Below the pieces are notes generated by a model. That model worked only from the letters and a program-made list of their open reading frames with translations, searched no databases and was not told the origin of the DNA. A DNA stretch of 64,000 nt from an uncultured Chitinophaga sp. (GTDB lineage: Bacteria > Bacteroidota > Bacteroidia > Chitinophagales > Chitinophagaceae), in assembly GCF_902168175.1 (NCBI RefSeq), contig NZ_CABHOU010000101.1, positions 124,001 to 188,000 of the forward strand, in the 5' to 3' direction. This document shows positions 18,214 to 26,011 of the stretch, piece by piece. Positions within the stretch are counted from its first letter, which is position 1; each line of letters starts with the position of its first letter. The position numbers and the translations under genes were made by a program.

Positions 18214-18556
18214 GACATTTTACAGAGGCTGCCCCAGGGTAGCCTCTGTTGTTTACCCCCGAAATCGATACGTTCACGAAGAATATTCAACAAAAAACCT
18301 TCTAATATTAAAAAATACAGATATTCAACTATCTTAGCGCCCGATTACATGGGACGTGTTTTTAATGCAGTGAATTCCCCCTTCCCCTGTAGGAAATTTT
18401 TATCCTGATGTGCCCCGGAATAGCCCGTAAGCAATTTTAACCACCTCTTAGTAAAAACCCTATACCAACACTACCTGTCTGCCAGGACTGGCTTTTTTCG
18501 CCTGTACGCTGGGAGCGGGACGTTATGACCATTGACACAATACTAACTGTTATACG
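18214..18556. other. Gene-free stretch before the T9SS adhesin
   Basis: Apart from the hairpin at 18222 I see only AT-rich sequence and a short GCCA/TGGC hairpin with TTTTTT near 18480-18500. There is no clear promoter box and no coding sequence. A long untranslated leader for the adhesin is possible. Confidence 0.4.
18222..18254 (+). terminator. Hairpin after the antiporter gene
   Basis: The 9-bp stem ACAGAGGCT/AGCCTCTGT has a 10-base loop and is followed by TGTTTA. It lies eight bases beyond the stop. The T-tract is weak. Confidence 0.55.
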
Positions 18557-21500
18557 ATGAAGGAATTTTACGTTTCCACTCTTTTGAAAACAAGAACAAT
18601 CTTACGCAGCTTCACATTATCCGTTATTGGCCTGTTGCTGGTGCAGGCAGCTTCGGCGCAATCGTCTGTCAGCAATATGAACGGCGATGCCGGCACCTAC
18701 CATGAAGAAGACCCGGCATCGGCGATTGACGTAGGGGGCAACGCGACGTTCACTACCTCCGATATCGGTCTATGGAATGCAGGATATTATCAGCCTAGCA
18801 TGCTGGAGGTATATATTTCCGCCAACAGTTCAACCAGTGACATCATCAATATTACCGACGCGGGCGGTATTACCACTACCTCCGGATACGTGTATTATAA
18901 CGGCGTAGAAATTGCAATGTTTTTGGATGGCGGCCCCAGTGGCGGTAATAATATGAGGCTTTCATTTGCCTCAGGCGTTACTGCGGCAGCCATCTCGGCG
19001 TTGCTGCACAACTTTACTTTTGAGAACACCAGCAACCAGCCTTCTGTTCTTACCAGGACGATAACGTTCCGGTTCCGAAATAAGAATAATGCGGTTTTTG
19101 ATGTAACGACTACGATGGCGGTAACTGCGTTTAACGACCCTCCAACTATTTCGGCTACCACAACGCTTTCAGGTATAGCCAATTCGCCTGTAACATTAAC
19201 CAGTGTAACAGCCTCCGATCCTGAAGAAGGAAGTTCAAATGTAACCATCAGCTTTGGAGTAAGCGATGGAACTTTTTCCGCACTGAACGGAACCGGTGTT
19301 ACCGTAACTGGCAGCGGCTCAGCAAGCCTTATGCTTACTGGCAGTTACGGTGCATTGCGCACCTACCTGGGCGGCAACCCCGTAACTTTTACCTCCACCA
19401 CTAACGGCGTTAAAACTATTACAGTTACTACAAATGATGGTGGACATACCGGTTCGGGCGGCAACAAAACGGCATCAACAACAATAAATGTAACCGTTTC
19501 CCCAGCAGTACCAAAAGTGTTACAGGTAACATCCAATGCGATCAACGGAACGTACAGCATAGGACAAAATATAGATGTGCGGGTAGAATTCGATGCAGCG
19601 ATAATACTTGCCGACGGACTTCCTACATTATTATTAGAAACCGGCACTACCGATCGTTTAGCCACCTACACCGGCAACGTTGGGAATACACTCGTATTCA
19701 ACTATATTATACAGGAAGGCGATGTATCGGCCGACCTCGAATATCAGTCTACAGCGGCATTGACTTTACCAGCCGGCGCTACCCTAAAGTCACCCGGTGG
19801 CACAGATGCGGAGCTTACATTGCCTGCATTGGGAGGCACCTCCAGTATTTCAGGACAAAAGGCCCTGGTGATAGATGGTATCAGGCCCACCGTAACGAGC
19901 GTAACAGTGCCGGCAAACGGCATATACGTTGGCGCACAAGTGCTGGAATTTACGGTTAATTTCAGCGAGGCCGTGAATGTTACGGCACCAGCGGGGATTG
20001 ACCTCCAGATTGGCAGCACGTCCAAAACAGCCGCTTACTTTTCAGGAACAGGCACCAGCTCAGTCGTATACCGCTACACAGTAACTGCCGGAGATTTAGA
20101 CACAGACGGTATAGGCATTATCGTGACCCCGTCCGGCAATACTATTAAAGACATGGCCGACAACGACCTGGGTGGTACGCTAAACAACATTGGCAGCACT
20201 ACCGGCGTACGTGTGGATGCAGTTGCTCCATCTGTAAACAGTGTTACGCTACCGGCCAACAAAACATATATCACGAACGAGCAGCTTAACTTCACCGTTA
20301 ACTTCAGCGAACCGGTAAATGTAACCGGCACGCCTGCCATCGCACTCACTATCGGCAGCACAAACGTTAACGCCAGTTACGTTTCTGGTAGCGGCACCAA
20401 CGCGCTGCTATTCCGTTACACGGTAACAGCAGGTGAATTGGATAACAACGGCATTACTGTAGGCGCACTTACCGGCACCATCGCCGATGCAGCTACTAAC
20501 GCAGCCAACCTTTCTCTAGGTACCCTTAACACTTCGGGTATACTGGTGGATGCGGTAGCGCCTGTAGTAAACAGCGTTGCTGTACCGGCCAACGATACTT
20601 ATATCACCAGCGAAACACTCTCATTCACAGTTAACTTCAGTGAAGCCGTAAATATAACCGGCACGCCTTCCCTCGGCATTACCATTGGCAGCACAAACGT
20701 AAGTGCAACATATTTTTCCGGCAACGGCACCAGCGCTCTTATCTTCAACTATACTGTACTGGCCAACCAGGAAGATGGCAATGGTATTACAGTGGGCGCC
20801 CTTACCGGCACTATTAAAGATGTACCAGGCAACGATGCCGTACTCACGCTCAATAATACAGGCAGCACCTCCGGCGTATATGTTGATGCAATAACGCCTG
20901 TGGTTACCAGCGTAGCCGTACCGGCCAACGCGACTTACCTGCAGGGACAAACACTGACCTTCACGGTTAATTTCTCTGAGAATGTTGCCGTAACAGGCAC
21001 ACCACAACTGGCACTTACGATAGGCAGCACCAATGTGAACGCTACCTACGCTTCCGGTACAGGCACCAGCGCTCTTGTATTCAACTATACAGTGGCTGCA
21101 GGCAACCTCGACCTCGATGGTATTGCCATCAACAGCCTGTCGGGCACTATCGCTGATGTTCCGGGTAATCCCGCCGATCTCACGCTGAATAACGTAGCAT
21201 CCGCTGCCAACGTATGGGTAGATGCGGTGCTACCGGTTATTACGAATGTAAGCGTACCAGCTAACGGTACTTATGTGGCAGGCGACCAACTCGACTTCAC
21301 GGTTACCTTCAGCGAAGCGGTAAACCTCACCGGCGCATCTAACCTCACGGTTATTATCGGCAGCAACACGGTAAACGCTACGTACGTTTCCGGCTCAAGC
21401 TCAAATAACCTGCTGTACCGTTACACGGTAGTTGCTGGTGATGAAGACACTGATGGCATCGCACTGGGTACATTATCCGGCGATATTAAAGACAATGCAA

Positions 21501-23668
21501 CCAACAATGCGCAGCTGCTGTTGATGAATGTTGGCAATACCAGCCTGGTATTAGTAGATGCAATAGTTCCGGTAGTTACTGCCGTAAATGTACCGGCCAA
21601 TAAAGCATATGTTGCCGGCGAAGTGCTTCAATTCAGCGTAACCTTCAGTGAAAATGTAAATGTAACTGCTACTCCCACCCTGCAGGTACAGATCGGCAGC
21701 ACGAACGTGAACGCGGGTTATGTTTCTGGCACTGGCAGCAATAGCCTCGTATTCACTTATACCGTGCTTGTGGGTCAGGAGGATACAGACGGCATTACGG
21801 TAAACACCCTGACTGGTGATGTTGAAGATCTGACTGGTAACGACGCAGTGCTTACACTCAATAATATCGGTAGTACTACCCAGGTATTGGTAGATGCAGT
21901 TGCCCCGGTGGTAACCAGCGTTGCTGTACCAGCGGACAAACGTTACAAAGCAGGCGAATTCCTCGACTTCACGGTAGCATTCAGCGAACCCCTGGTGAAA
22001 ACTGGTGTGGGCGAACCTTCCCTGGGCTTCACGGCCGGTGCGGCCAATAAGATAGCGGATTATACAGGTACCGGCGCCGGTAACAGCTATACCTTCCGTT
22101 ACACGGTAGTAGCGGGCGATCTTGACACCGACGGTATTGCACTCGCCACTACCCTTCAGCTCAATACCAGTATACTGAAAGATGCGGCAAGTAATAACCT
22201 GGTAACCACACTGACCGGCGTTCCTTCTACCAGCGCCGTGCTGGTGGACGCTGTAGCTCCGGTAATCGCAGCCGGTCAAACATTCAACATTAACGAAAAC
22301 AGTGCGGTTGGTACAGCAGTAGGTACCGCAACCGGTTCCGATGCCTTCCCGCTGCAGGCATGGACTATTACAGCAGGTAATACCAACAATGCTTTCGCCA
22401 TCAATGCCGCTACCGGTGCTATTACAGTAAACAATGCCACGGCACTTGACTACGAAACTATCACTTCTTATACACTTACCTTAACGGTGAGCGATGGACT
22501 GAACACCAGCGCGCCTGTTACGGTTACAATCAATATTAATAATCTTCCTGAACCGCCTACCAGCATCTCCTTAAGTGCGAACAGCATCTTCGAGAATAAT
22601 GCAGTAAACGCGATCGTGGGTGCATTCAGCGCTACTTCCACTGAACCTGGCGCAACGTTCACTTACACGCTTGTTGCAGGTACAGGCAGCGCAGACAACA
22701 GCGCATTCGCCATCACAGGCACTAACCTTACGGCAGCACAGTCATTCAATTACGAAGCAAAATCGATCTATAACATCCGTGTTCGCGCTACTACACAGGC
22801 AGGCGAATTCCTCGACAGAGAATTCGTAGTAAATATTGGCGATGTAAATGAAACGCCTACCCTCGGTGCCATCTCCAACGTCGCCCTTTGTGCCACCGCC
22901 AGCGAGCAGATCATCGCGCTGAACGGTGTAACACCCGGTCCTGAAACCAGCCAGACGCTGAGCTTCACCGTTACTTCAGACAATCCGGCCCTGTTCTCGC
23001 AGCTCACGGCTGATATGAACGGCGTACACGTGCGTTTTGTAAATGGGGCAACCGGCACTGCTATTGTCACTTTAACTGTCAAAGATAACGGTGGTATTGC
23101 CAACGGCGGGGTAGACCAGGTAAGCAATACCTTTGTATTGAGCGTGACTTCTATCACTCCTCCTACGATCACCAGCAGCGAGGGACTCAATATCTCCAAA
23201 GGCATCAATACCGTACTGACTGCCAGCGGAGGTGTTACTTACACATGGGATGCTACCAGTCCGGGTATTATTTCCGGTATTAACACGGCGAACCTCACCG
23301 TACGCGCCACCCAAAACGCGGTGTATCGCGTAACGGCCTACAACGCAGCAGGATGTCCCGCTTCGGCCGACATCAGCCTTACTGTTAAAGACGATTATAA
23401 AGTAGATGCTACCAACTTCATGTCGCCTAACGGTGATGGTGTGAACGATCGTTTCATCATCAAAAACATCGACACTTATCCGCTTAACGAAGTGAAGATC
23501 TTCGACCGCACTGGCCGTATGATTTACGCGAAGAAGGGATACATGAACGAGTGGGATGCCCGCATCAGCGGCCGTCCTGTTGAAGAAGGCACTTATTATT
23601 ACATCCTCGATTTTGGTCCGGGCCTGCCTAAAGTGAAAGGTTTCATCACCGTAGTACGCGACAAATAA
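18557..23668 (+). CDS. Giant repeat-rich surface protein, type IX secretion cargo (gliding-motility C-terminal domain)
   Basis: The 1703-residue protein starts with a signal peptide (1-35, ending ASAQ). Residues ~36-320 hold two calx/cadherin-like beta-sandwich units. A divergent copy (~325-440) is followed by seven tandem beta-sandwich repeats of about 112 residues (DNA 19883-22257), each opening P-x-V-x-S-V-x-V-P-A-N and containing FTVNFSE, IGSTNVNA, YTV-AG and LVDA. Two cadherin-like domains follow (~1235-1320 and 1335-1425), then an Ig-like region, then the CHU_C/gliding-motility-type C-terminal domain (~1615-1703: MSPNGDGVNDRF, EVKIFDRTGRMIY, ISGRPVEEGTYYYIL). That last domain is a known T9SS type-B sorting signal. 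The product is probably a long surface adhesin. The PorP/SprF gene starts 30 bases downstream and is typically its secretion or anchoring partner. Confidence 0.9.
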   Translation: MKEFYVSTLLKTRTILRSFTLSVIGLLLVQAASAQSSVSNMNGDAGTYHEEDPASAIDVGGNATFTTSDIGLWNAGYYQPSMLEVYISANSSTSDIINITDAGGITTTSGYVYYNGVEIAMFLDGGPSGGNNMRLSFASGVTAAAISALLHNFTFENTSNQPSVLTRTITFRFRNKNNAVFDVTTTMAVTAFNDPPTISATTTLSGIANSPVTLTSVTASDPEEGSSNVTISFGVSDGTFSALNGTGVTVTGSGSASLMLTGSYGALRTYLGGNPVTFTSTTNGVKTITVTTNDGGHTGSGGNKTASTTINVTVSPAVPKVLQVTSNAINGTYSIGQNIDVRVEFDAAIILADGLPTLLLETGTTDRLATYTGNVGNTLVFNYIIQEGDVSADLEYQSTAALTLPAGATLKSPGGTDAELTLPALGGTSSISGQKALVIDGIRPTVTSVTVPANGIYVGAQVLEFTVNFSEAVNVTAPAGIDLQIGSTSKTAAYFSGTGTSSVVYRYTVTAGDLDTDGIGIIVTPSGNTIKDMADNDLGGTLNNIGSTTGVRVDAVAPSVNSVTLPANKTYITNEQLNFTVNFSEPVNVTGTPAIALTIGSTNVNASYVSGSGTNALLFRYTVTAGELDNNGITVGALTGTIADAATNAANLSLGTLNTSGILVDAVAPVVNSVAVPANDTYITSETLSFTVNFSEAVNITGTPSLGITIGSTNVSATYFSGNGTSALIFNYTVLANQEDGNGITVGALTGTIKDVPGNDAVLTLNNTGSTSGVYVDAITPVVTSVAVPANATYLQGQTLTFTVNFSENVAVTGTPQLALTIGSTNVNATYASGTGTSALVFNYTVAAGNLDLDGIAINSLSGTIADVPGNPADLTLNNVASAANVWVDAVLPVITNVSVPANGTYVAGDQLDFTVTFSEAVNLTGASNLTVIIGSNTVNATYVSGSSSNNLLYRYTVVAGDEDTDGIALGTLSGDIKDNATNNAQLLLMNVGNTSLVLVDAIVPVVTAVNVPANKAYVAGEVLQFSVTFSENVNVTATPTLQVQIGSTNVNAGYVSGTGSNSLVFTYTVLVGQEDTDGITVNTLTGDVEDLTGNDAVLTLNNIGSTTQVLVDAVAPVVTSVAVPADKRYKAGEFLDFTVAFSEPLVKTGVGEPSLGFTAGAANKIADYTGTGAGNSYTFRYTVVAGDLDTDGIALATTLQLNTSILKDAASNNLVTTLTGVPSTSAVLVDAVAPVIAAGQTFNINENSAVGTAVGTATGSDAFPLQAWTITAGNTNNAFAINAATGAITVNNATALDYETITSYTLTLTVSDGLNTSAPVTVTININNLPEPPTSISLSANSIFENNAVNAIVGAFSATSTEPGATFTYTLVAGTGSADNSAFAITGTNLTAAQSFNYEAKSIYNIRVRATTQAGEFLDREFVVNIGDVNETPTLGAISNVALCATASEQIIALNGVTPGPETSQTLSFTVTSDNPALFSQLTADMNGVHVRFVNGATGTAIVTLTVKDNGGIANGGVDQVSNTFVLSVTSITPPTITSSEGLNISKGINTVLTASGGVTYTWDATSPGIISGINTANLTVRATQNAVYRVTAYNAAGCPASADISLTVKDDYKVDATNFMSPNGDGVNDRFIIKNIDTYPLNEVKIFDRTGRMIYAKKGYMNEWDARISGRPVEEGTYYYILDFGPGLPKVKGFITVVRDK
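19883..22257 (+). repeat. Seven tandem ~336-bp in-frame repeats encoding ~112-residue beta-sandwich units
   Basis: The repeats are diverged at DNA level but keep phrases such as GGCAGCACAAACGTTAAC-like stretches and AACTTCAGCGAA. Each unit encodes one adhesion-type sandwich domain. They are protein-domain repeats, not CRISPR or mobile sequence. Confidence 0.85.
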
Positions 23669-23698
23669 TTTAAAATGACATTGCTAAAAATATCCGAC

Positions 23699-24619
23699 AT
23701 GAAACGTTTTTTAATGATAGCTGGTTTTACCTGTATGCTCACTGCCGCCCAAACAGCGGCAGCGCAGGAAGTGGGTAACACAAGCGCCCTGATAGACCCG
23801 TTGCCGACTCAATACTTCCAGAATCAATACCTGGGCAATCCGTCCTTCGCGGGTATCGACTCTGGTTTTCACCTGAACGGCGCTTACCGCCGTCAGTGGG
23901 AAAATGCGCCGGGTGTACCCGTTACAATGAACTTCACTGGTGATTATTATGTGGGCAAACGTGTAGGTGTGGGCGCCAGCGTGTTTATGGATAAAGCGGG
24001 TTTGCTTTCCCGTACCAGGGTAACTTTAACGTATGCCTATCACCTGCCGTTGACGGTAACGGGTAGCCAGTCGCTGCATTTCGGCTTATCGGCCGGCATC
24101 CGTAGCGATCGCCTGGATACCAAAAGCCTGAACGGCGAAGTAAACGACCCATCACTGGGTTTGTTTAACCGCCGCGATAACTACTTCGATGGAGACTTTG
24201 GCGTAGCGTATACCAATAACCGCTGGAACCTGCAGGCGTCTTTGCCCAACATTGCCGGTTACCTGAAATCGGAGAACAGGGAAATTGCGAACAGCACTAC
24301 GTTTTATGCAGCCGCCAGCTACAAAATACCTCTGGGCGATGGCAGTGGCAGCGTGGAACCTAAAGTAGCTTTCCGTGGCGTGCGGCACTACGATAACATT
24401 TTTGATGTGGGTGCCAACCTGGTGTTCCTGAATAATGCCCTGAATGTATTCGGGTTGTACCATACCACGAAGAATGCTACTGCGGGCGTGGGCTTCAATA
24501 TTAAATCAACCGTAAACCTGCACCTGATGTACACTTCACAAACCGCTGGTTTAAGAAGCTACCTGGATGATGCGTTTACACTGGGGTTAACAATTAACCT
24601 GTTCAGGGATACATACTAG
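23699..24619 (+). CDS. PorP/SprF-family type IX secretion membrane protein
   Basis: This outer-membrane beta-barrel protein of about 306 residues starts at ATG 23699 (MKRFLMIAGF), where a signal peptide ends in AAAQ; the frame is open back to 23675 but those residues only extend the N-terminus. The family pattern is recognisable: DPLPTQYFQNQYLGNPSFAGID near the start, YRRQWENAPGVPVTMNF, then repeated amphipathic strands, ending LGLTINLFRDTY. PorP/SprF proteins are known to work with cargo carrying the CHU_C C-terminal domain and with the T9SS machinery. It follows the giant adhesin by 30 bases, so the two are co-transcribed. The terminator at 24646 closes the unit. Confidence 0.92.
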   Translation: MKRFLMIAGFTCMLTAAQTAAAQEVGNTSALIDPLPTQYFQNQYLGNPSFAGIDSGFHLNGAYRRQWENAPGVPVTMNFTGDYYVGKRVGVGASVFMDKAGLLSRTRVTLTYAYHLPLTVTGSQSLHFGLSAGIRSDRLDTKSLNGEVNDPSLGLFNRRDNYFDGDFGVAYTNNRWNLQASLPNIAGYLKSENREIANSTTFYAAASYKIPLGDGSGSVEPKVAFRGVRHYDNIFDVGANLVFLNNALNVFGLYHTTKNATAGVGFNIKSTVNLHLMYTSQTAGLRSYLDDAFTLGLTINLFRDTY

Positions 24620-24645
24620 ACATTACTGTTCGAGTCAAATATGAG

Positions 24646-24676
24646 ATGGCGGCCCACCTGGGTCGCCATTTCTTTT
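24646..24676 (+). terminator. Terminator of the adhesin-PorP/SprF unit
   Basis: An 11-bp stem with one G-T wobble (24646-24656 with 24659-24669) is followed by TTCTTTT. The stem is ATGGCGGCCCA against TGGGTCGCCAT. Confidence 0.7.
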
Positions 24677-24720
24677 GTAGGATACGGCCGCGCGACCGCA
24701 TGATTCATTTAAATTCATCA

Positions 24721-25698
24721 TCAAATTCCACTCACGGCAGTTTTCCACCAGTCGCCGAATATTTTATCCAACGAATAGGCGTCTGTATCCTTTAACTGGT
24801 GTGACCATGGCACCCGGGATTTCGTGTTACCGCCGGGGCCGTAGCTGCCATATTCCCCATAAAAGGTTGTTTTTTCCTTATCGGTGCTGCCCCAGTTATG
24901 CCAGCCTGCTGGTTTTATAAAAGCCCCCAGTTCGCAGTTGATGAACACTGTTTTGGCGTACGGCCTCCAGGGCCGGCCAAGGTAAAAGGAACTATCGGGC
25001 GCATCGCCGGTGATCTTACAATGCAGGAATACGTAACCGTATTTTGTAGAATCGGGTGTGGAAGCTGCGGTAATGTATCCTCCGCGGCGGCAGTAAATGG
25101 TGCAACTGTCGAACACGGCGGTGGAAGAGCCGAAAATGAAGTCCACCGCTCCTTCTATATAACATTGCTTATAATACTGACGGCTGCCGTAGCCATAAGT
25201 GTACAGCGTATCCTGGAAACCGAGAAAGCGGCAGTTATAAAACCGTGCGCGATCGCCGGCAACAAATACGGCTACTGCCTGTCCAACAGGGCCGGCAGTA
25301 TTACTGAAAGTTATATTGAATGCGGAAAAGTCTGTACCGAAAATGAAGAAACCCGAACTGCCGCTGGTGCCCATTTCTTCACCGAAGCGGTTCTTCCGTG
25401 ATGCAAAATCATCATAAGTGATAATTGTGCTATCCACCTGTTCGCCCACAAGCGTGATCATCATTTTTGAATTAGGCAGCACCAGCTTTTCTTTATACAC
25501 GCCCTTCTTAATGAATATTATGGTTGTTTTTTTCCTGAAATCGGGCACCGCATTTATCGCTTCCTGTATCGTAGAAAAGTCACCACTACCATCTTTCGCT
25601 ACTGTAAAATCGTACCGGCTTGTCGCGTTCGCGACCATTGAAGAAAGCAGTAGTAAAATGAAAAGCAGGCAATACCGGCAAGGCTGTGAGCGATACAT
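24721..25698 (-). CDS. Pectin methylesterase (carbohydrate esterase family 8)
   Basis: This secreted enzyme removes methyl esters from homogalacturonan, which makes it a substrate for pectate lyase. I start it at 25698 (MYRSQPCRYC), where a signal peptide ends ANATS; the longer frame to 25803 would translate the promoter and regulator site. The order of CE8 motifs is intact: the opening DFTVAKDGSGDFSTIQEAI, QAVAVFVAGD, GFQDTLY (acid/base Asp), DFIFGSSTAVF (nucleophile Asp) and YLGRPWRPYAKT (substrate-binding Arg and Trp). Length ~325 is normal. It stands alone, 8.4 kb from the PL1/SusCD pectin locus, but shares an identical 22-base upstream site with that locus. A divergent HTCS gene begins 314 bases away. 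Confidence 0.93.
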   Translation of the reverse strand: MYRSQPCRYCLLFILLLLSSMVANATSRYDFTVAKDGSGDFSTIQEAINAVPDFRKKTTIIFIKKGVYKEKLVLPNSKMMITLVGEQVDSTIITYDDFASRKNRFGEEMGTSGSSGFFIFGTDFSAFNITFSNTAGPVGQAVAVFVAGDRARFYNCRFLGFQDTLYTYGYGSRQYYKQCYIEGAVDFIFGSSTAVFDSCTIYCRRGGYITAASTPDSTKYGYVFLHCKITGDAPDSSFYLGRPWRPYAKTVFINCELGAFIKPAGWHNWGSTDKEKTTFYGEYGSYGPGGNTKSRVPWSHQLKDTDAYSLDKIFGDWWKTAVSGI

Positions 25699-25718
25699 AA
25701 CGGGAATTTTTATCACAC

Positions 25719-25750
25719 TAAAGTTATTTACTAAGAAAAAAAGTAGCAAT
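25719..25750 (-). promoter_or_regulatory. Candidate promoter of pectin methylesterase
   Basis: On the minus strand, ATTG (25747-25750) and TAACTTTA (25719-25726) are spaced by 20 bases, close to the Bacteroidota TTTG / TAnnTTTG pair. The shared regulator site abuts the -33 element, a position that fits an activator. Confidence 0.5.
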
Positions 25751-25772
25751 TTATTTACGCAATCGTTCCCGG
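25751..25772 (-). promoter_or_regulatory. Shared regulator site, copy 2 (pectin methylesterase)
   Basis: This is identical over 22 bases to 16536-16557 upstream of the pectin SusC. It lies 53 bases from the methylesterase start and touches the -33 box. Confidence 0.7.
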
Positions 25773-25816
25773 AACTTATATTTTTTGGCTGGCGTGTTAG
25801 CATACCCTATTTTTGT

Positions 25817-25833
25817 ATTGTCAAACAGACATT
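25817..25833. promoter_or_regulatory. ATTGTC-N5-GACATT inverted repeat, candidate AraR site
   Basis: The arms and 5-base spacer match the two sites at the araB promoter (46333 and 46372) and the one at 51060. It could serve the HTCS, the methylesterase or both. Confidence 0.5.
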
Positions 25834-25913
25834 TATTATCATCAGATAATTTCTATAAAAGATATTAAAGAGATTATGACCATCATAATGTCATAACGTG
25901 GAATTTTAGCAAT

Positions 25914-25948
25914 AAAGGGTTGAAGTCTTTCAACCCTTTTTCTTTTTT
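25914..25948 (+). terminator. Strong terminator upstream of the HTCS gene
   Basis: A perfect 11-bp stem (25914-25924 with 25929-25939, loop GTCT) is followed by TTCTTTTTT. No plus-strand gene lies just upstream, so it must end a short leader or small transcript, or act as an attenuator. Confidence 0.8.
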
Positions 25949-26011
25949 GCCCCCCTTACCGTTTTATTTGTTTGTATTGATTAAATTGGGATATCGATTC
26001 CGTGCACGTTC

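Larger units (their letters stand above)
25699..26011. other. Divergent control region between pectin methylesterase and HTCS
   Basis: This 313-base gap is dense in signals: a minus-strand promoter (25719-25750), the shared 22-base site (25751-25772), an ATTGTC-N5-GACATT palindrome (25817-25833) and a strong plus-strand terminator (25914-25948). No coding sequence was seen. Confidence 0.6.

Noticed and set aside
19883-22257. Regularly spaced repeats that could suggest CRISPR
   Set aside because: The period is about 336 bases, in frame, and the units translate to similar protein domains.
21551-22279. A 242-residue minus-strand frame in the adhesin repeats
   Set aside because: It is a periodic shadow produced by the tandem repeats of the real gene on the other strand.
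25699-25803. N-terminal extension of the pectin methylesterase frame
   Set aside because: It covers the predicted promoter and the shared regulator site, and the signal peptide begins at the internal Met at 25698.
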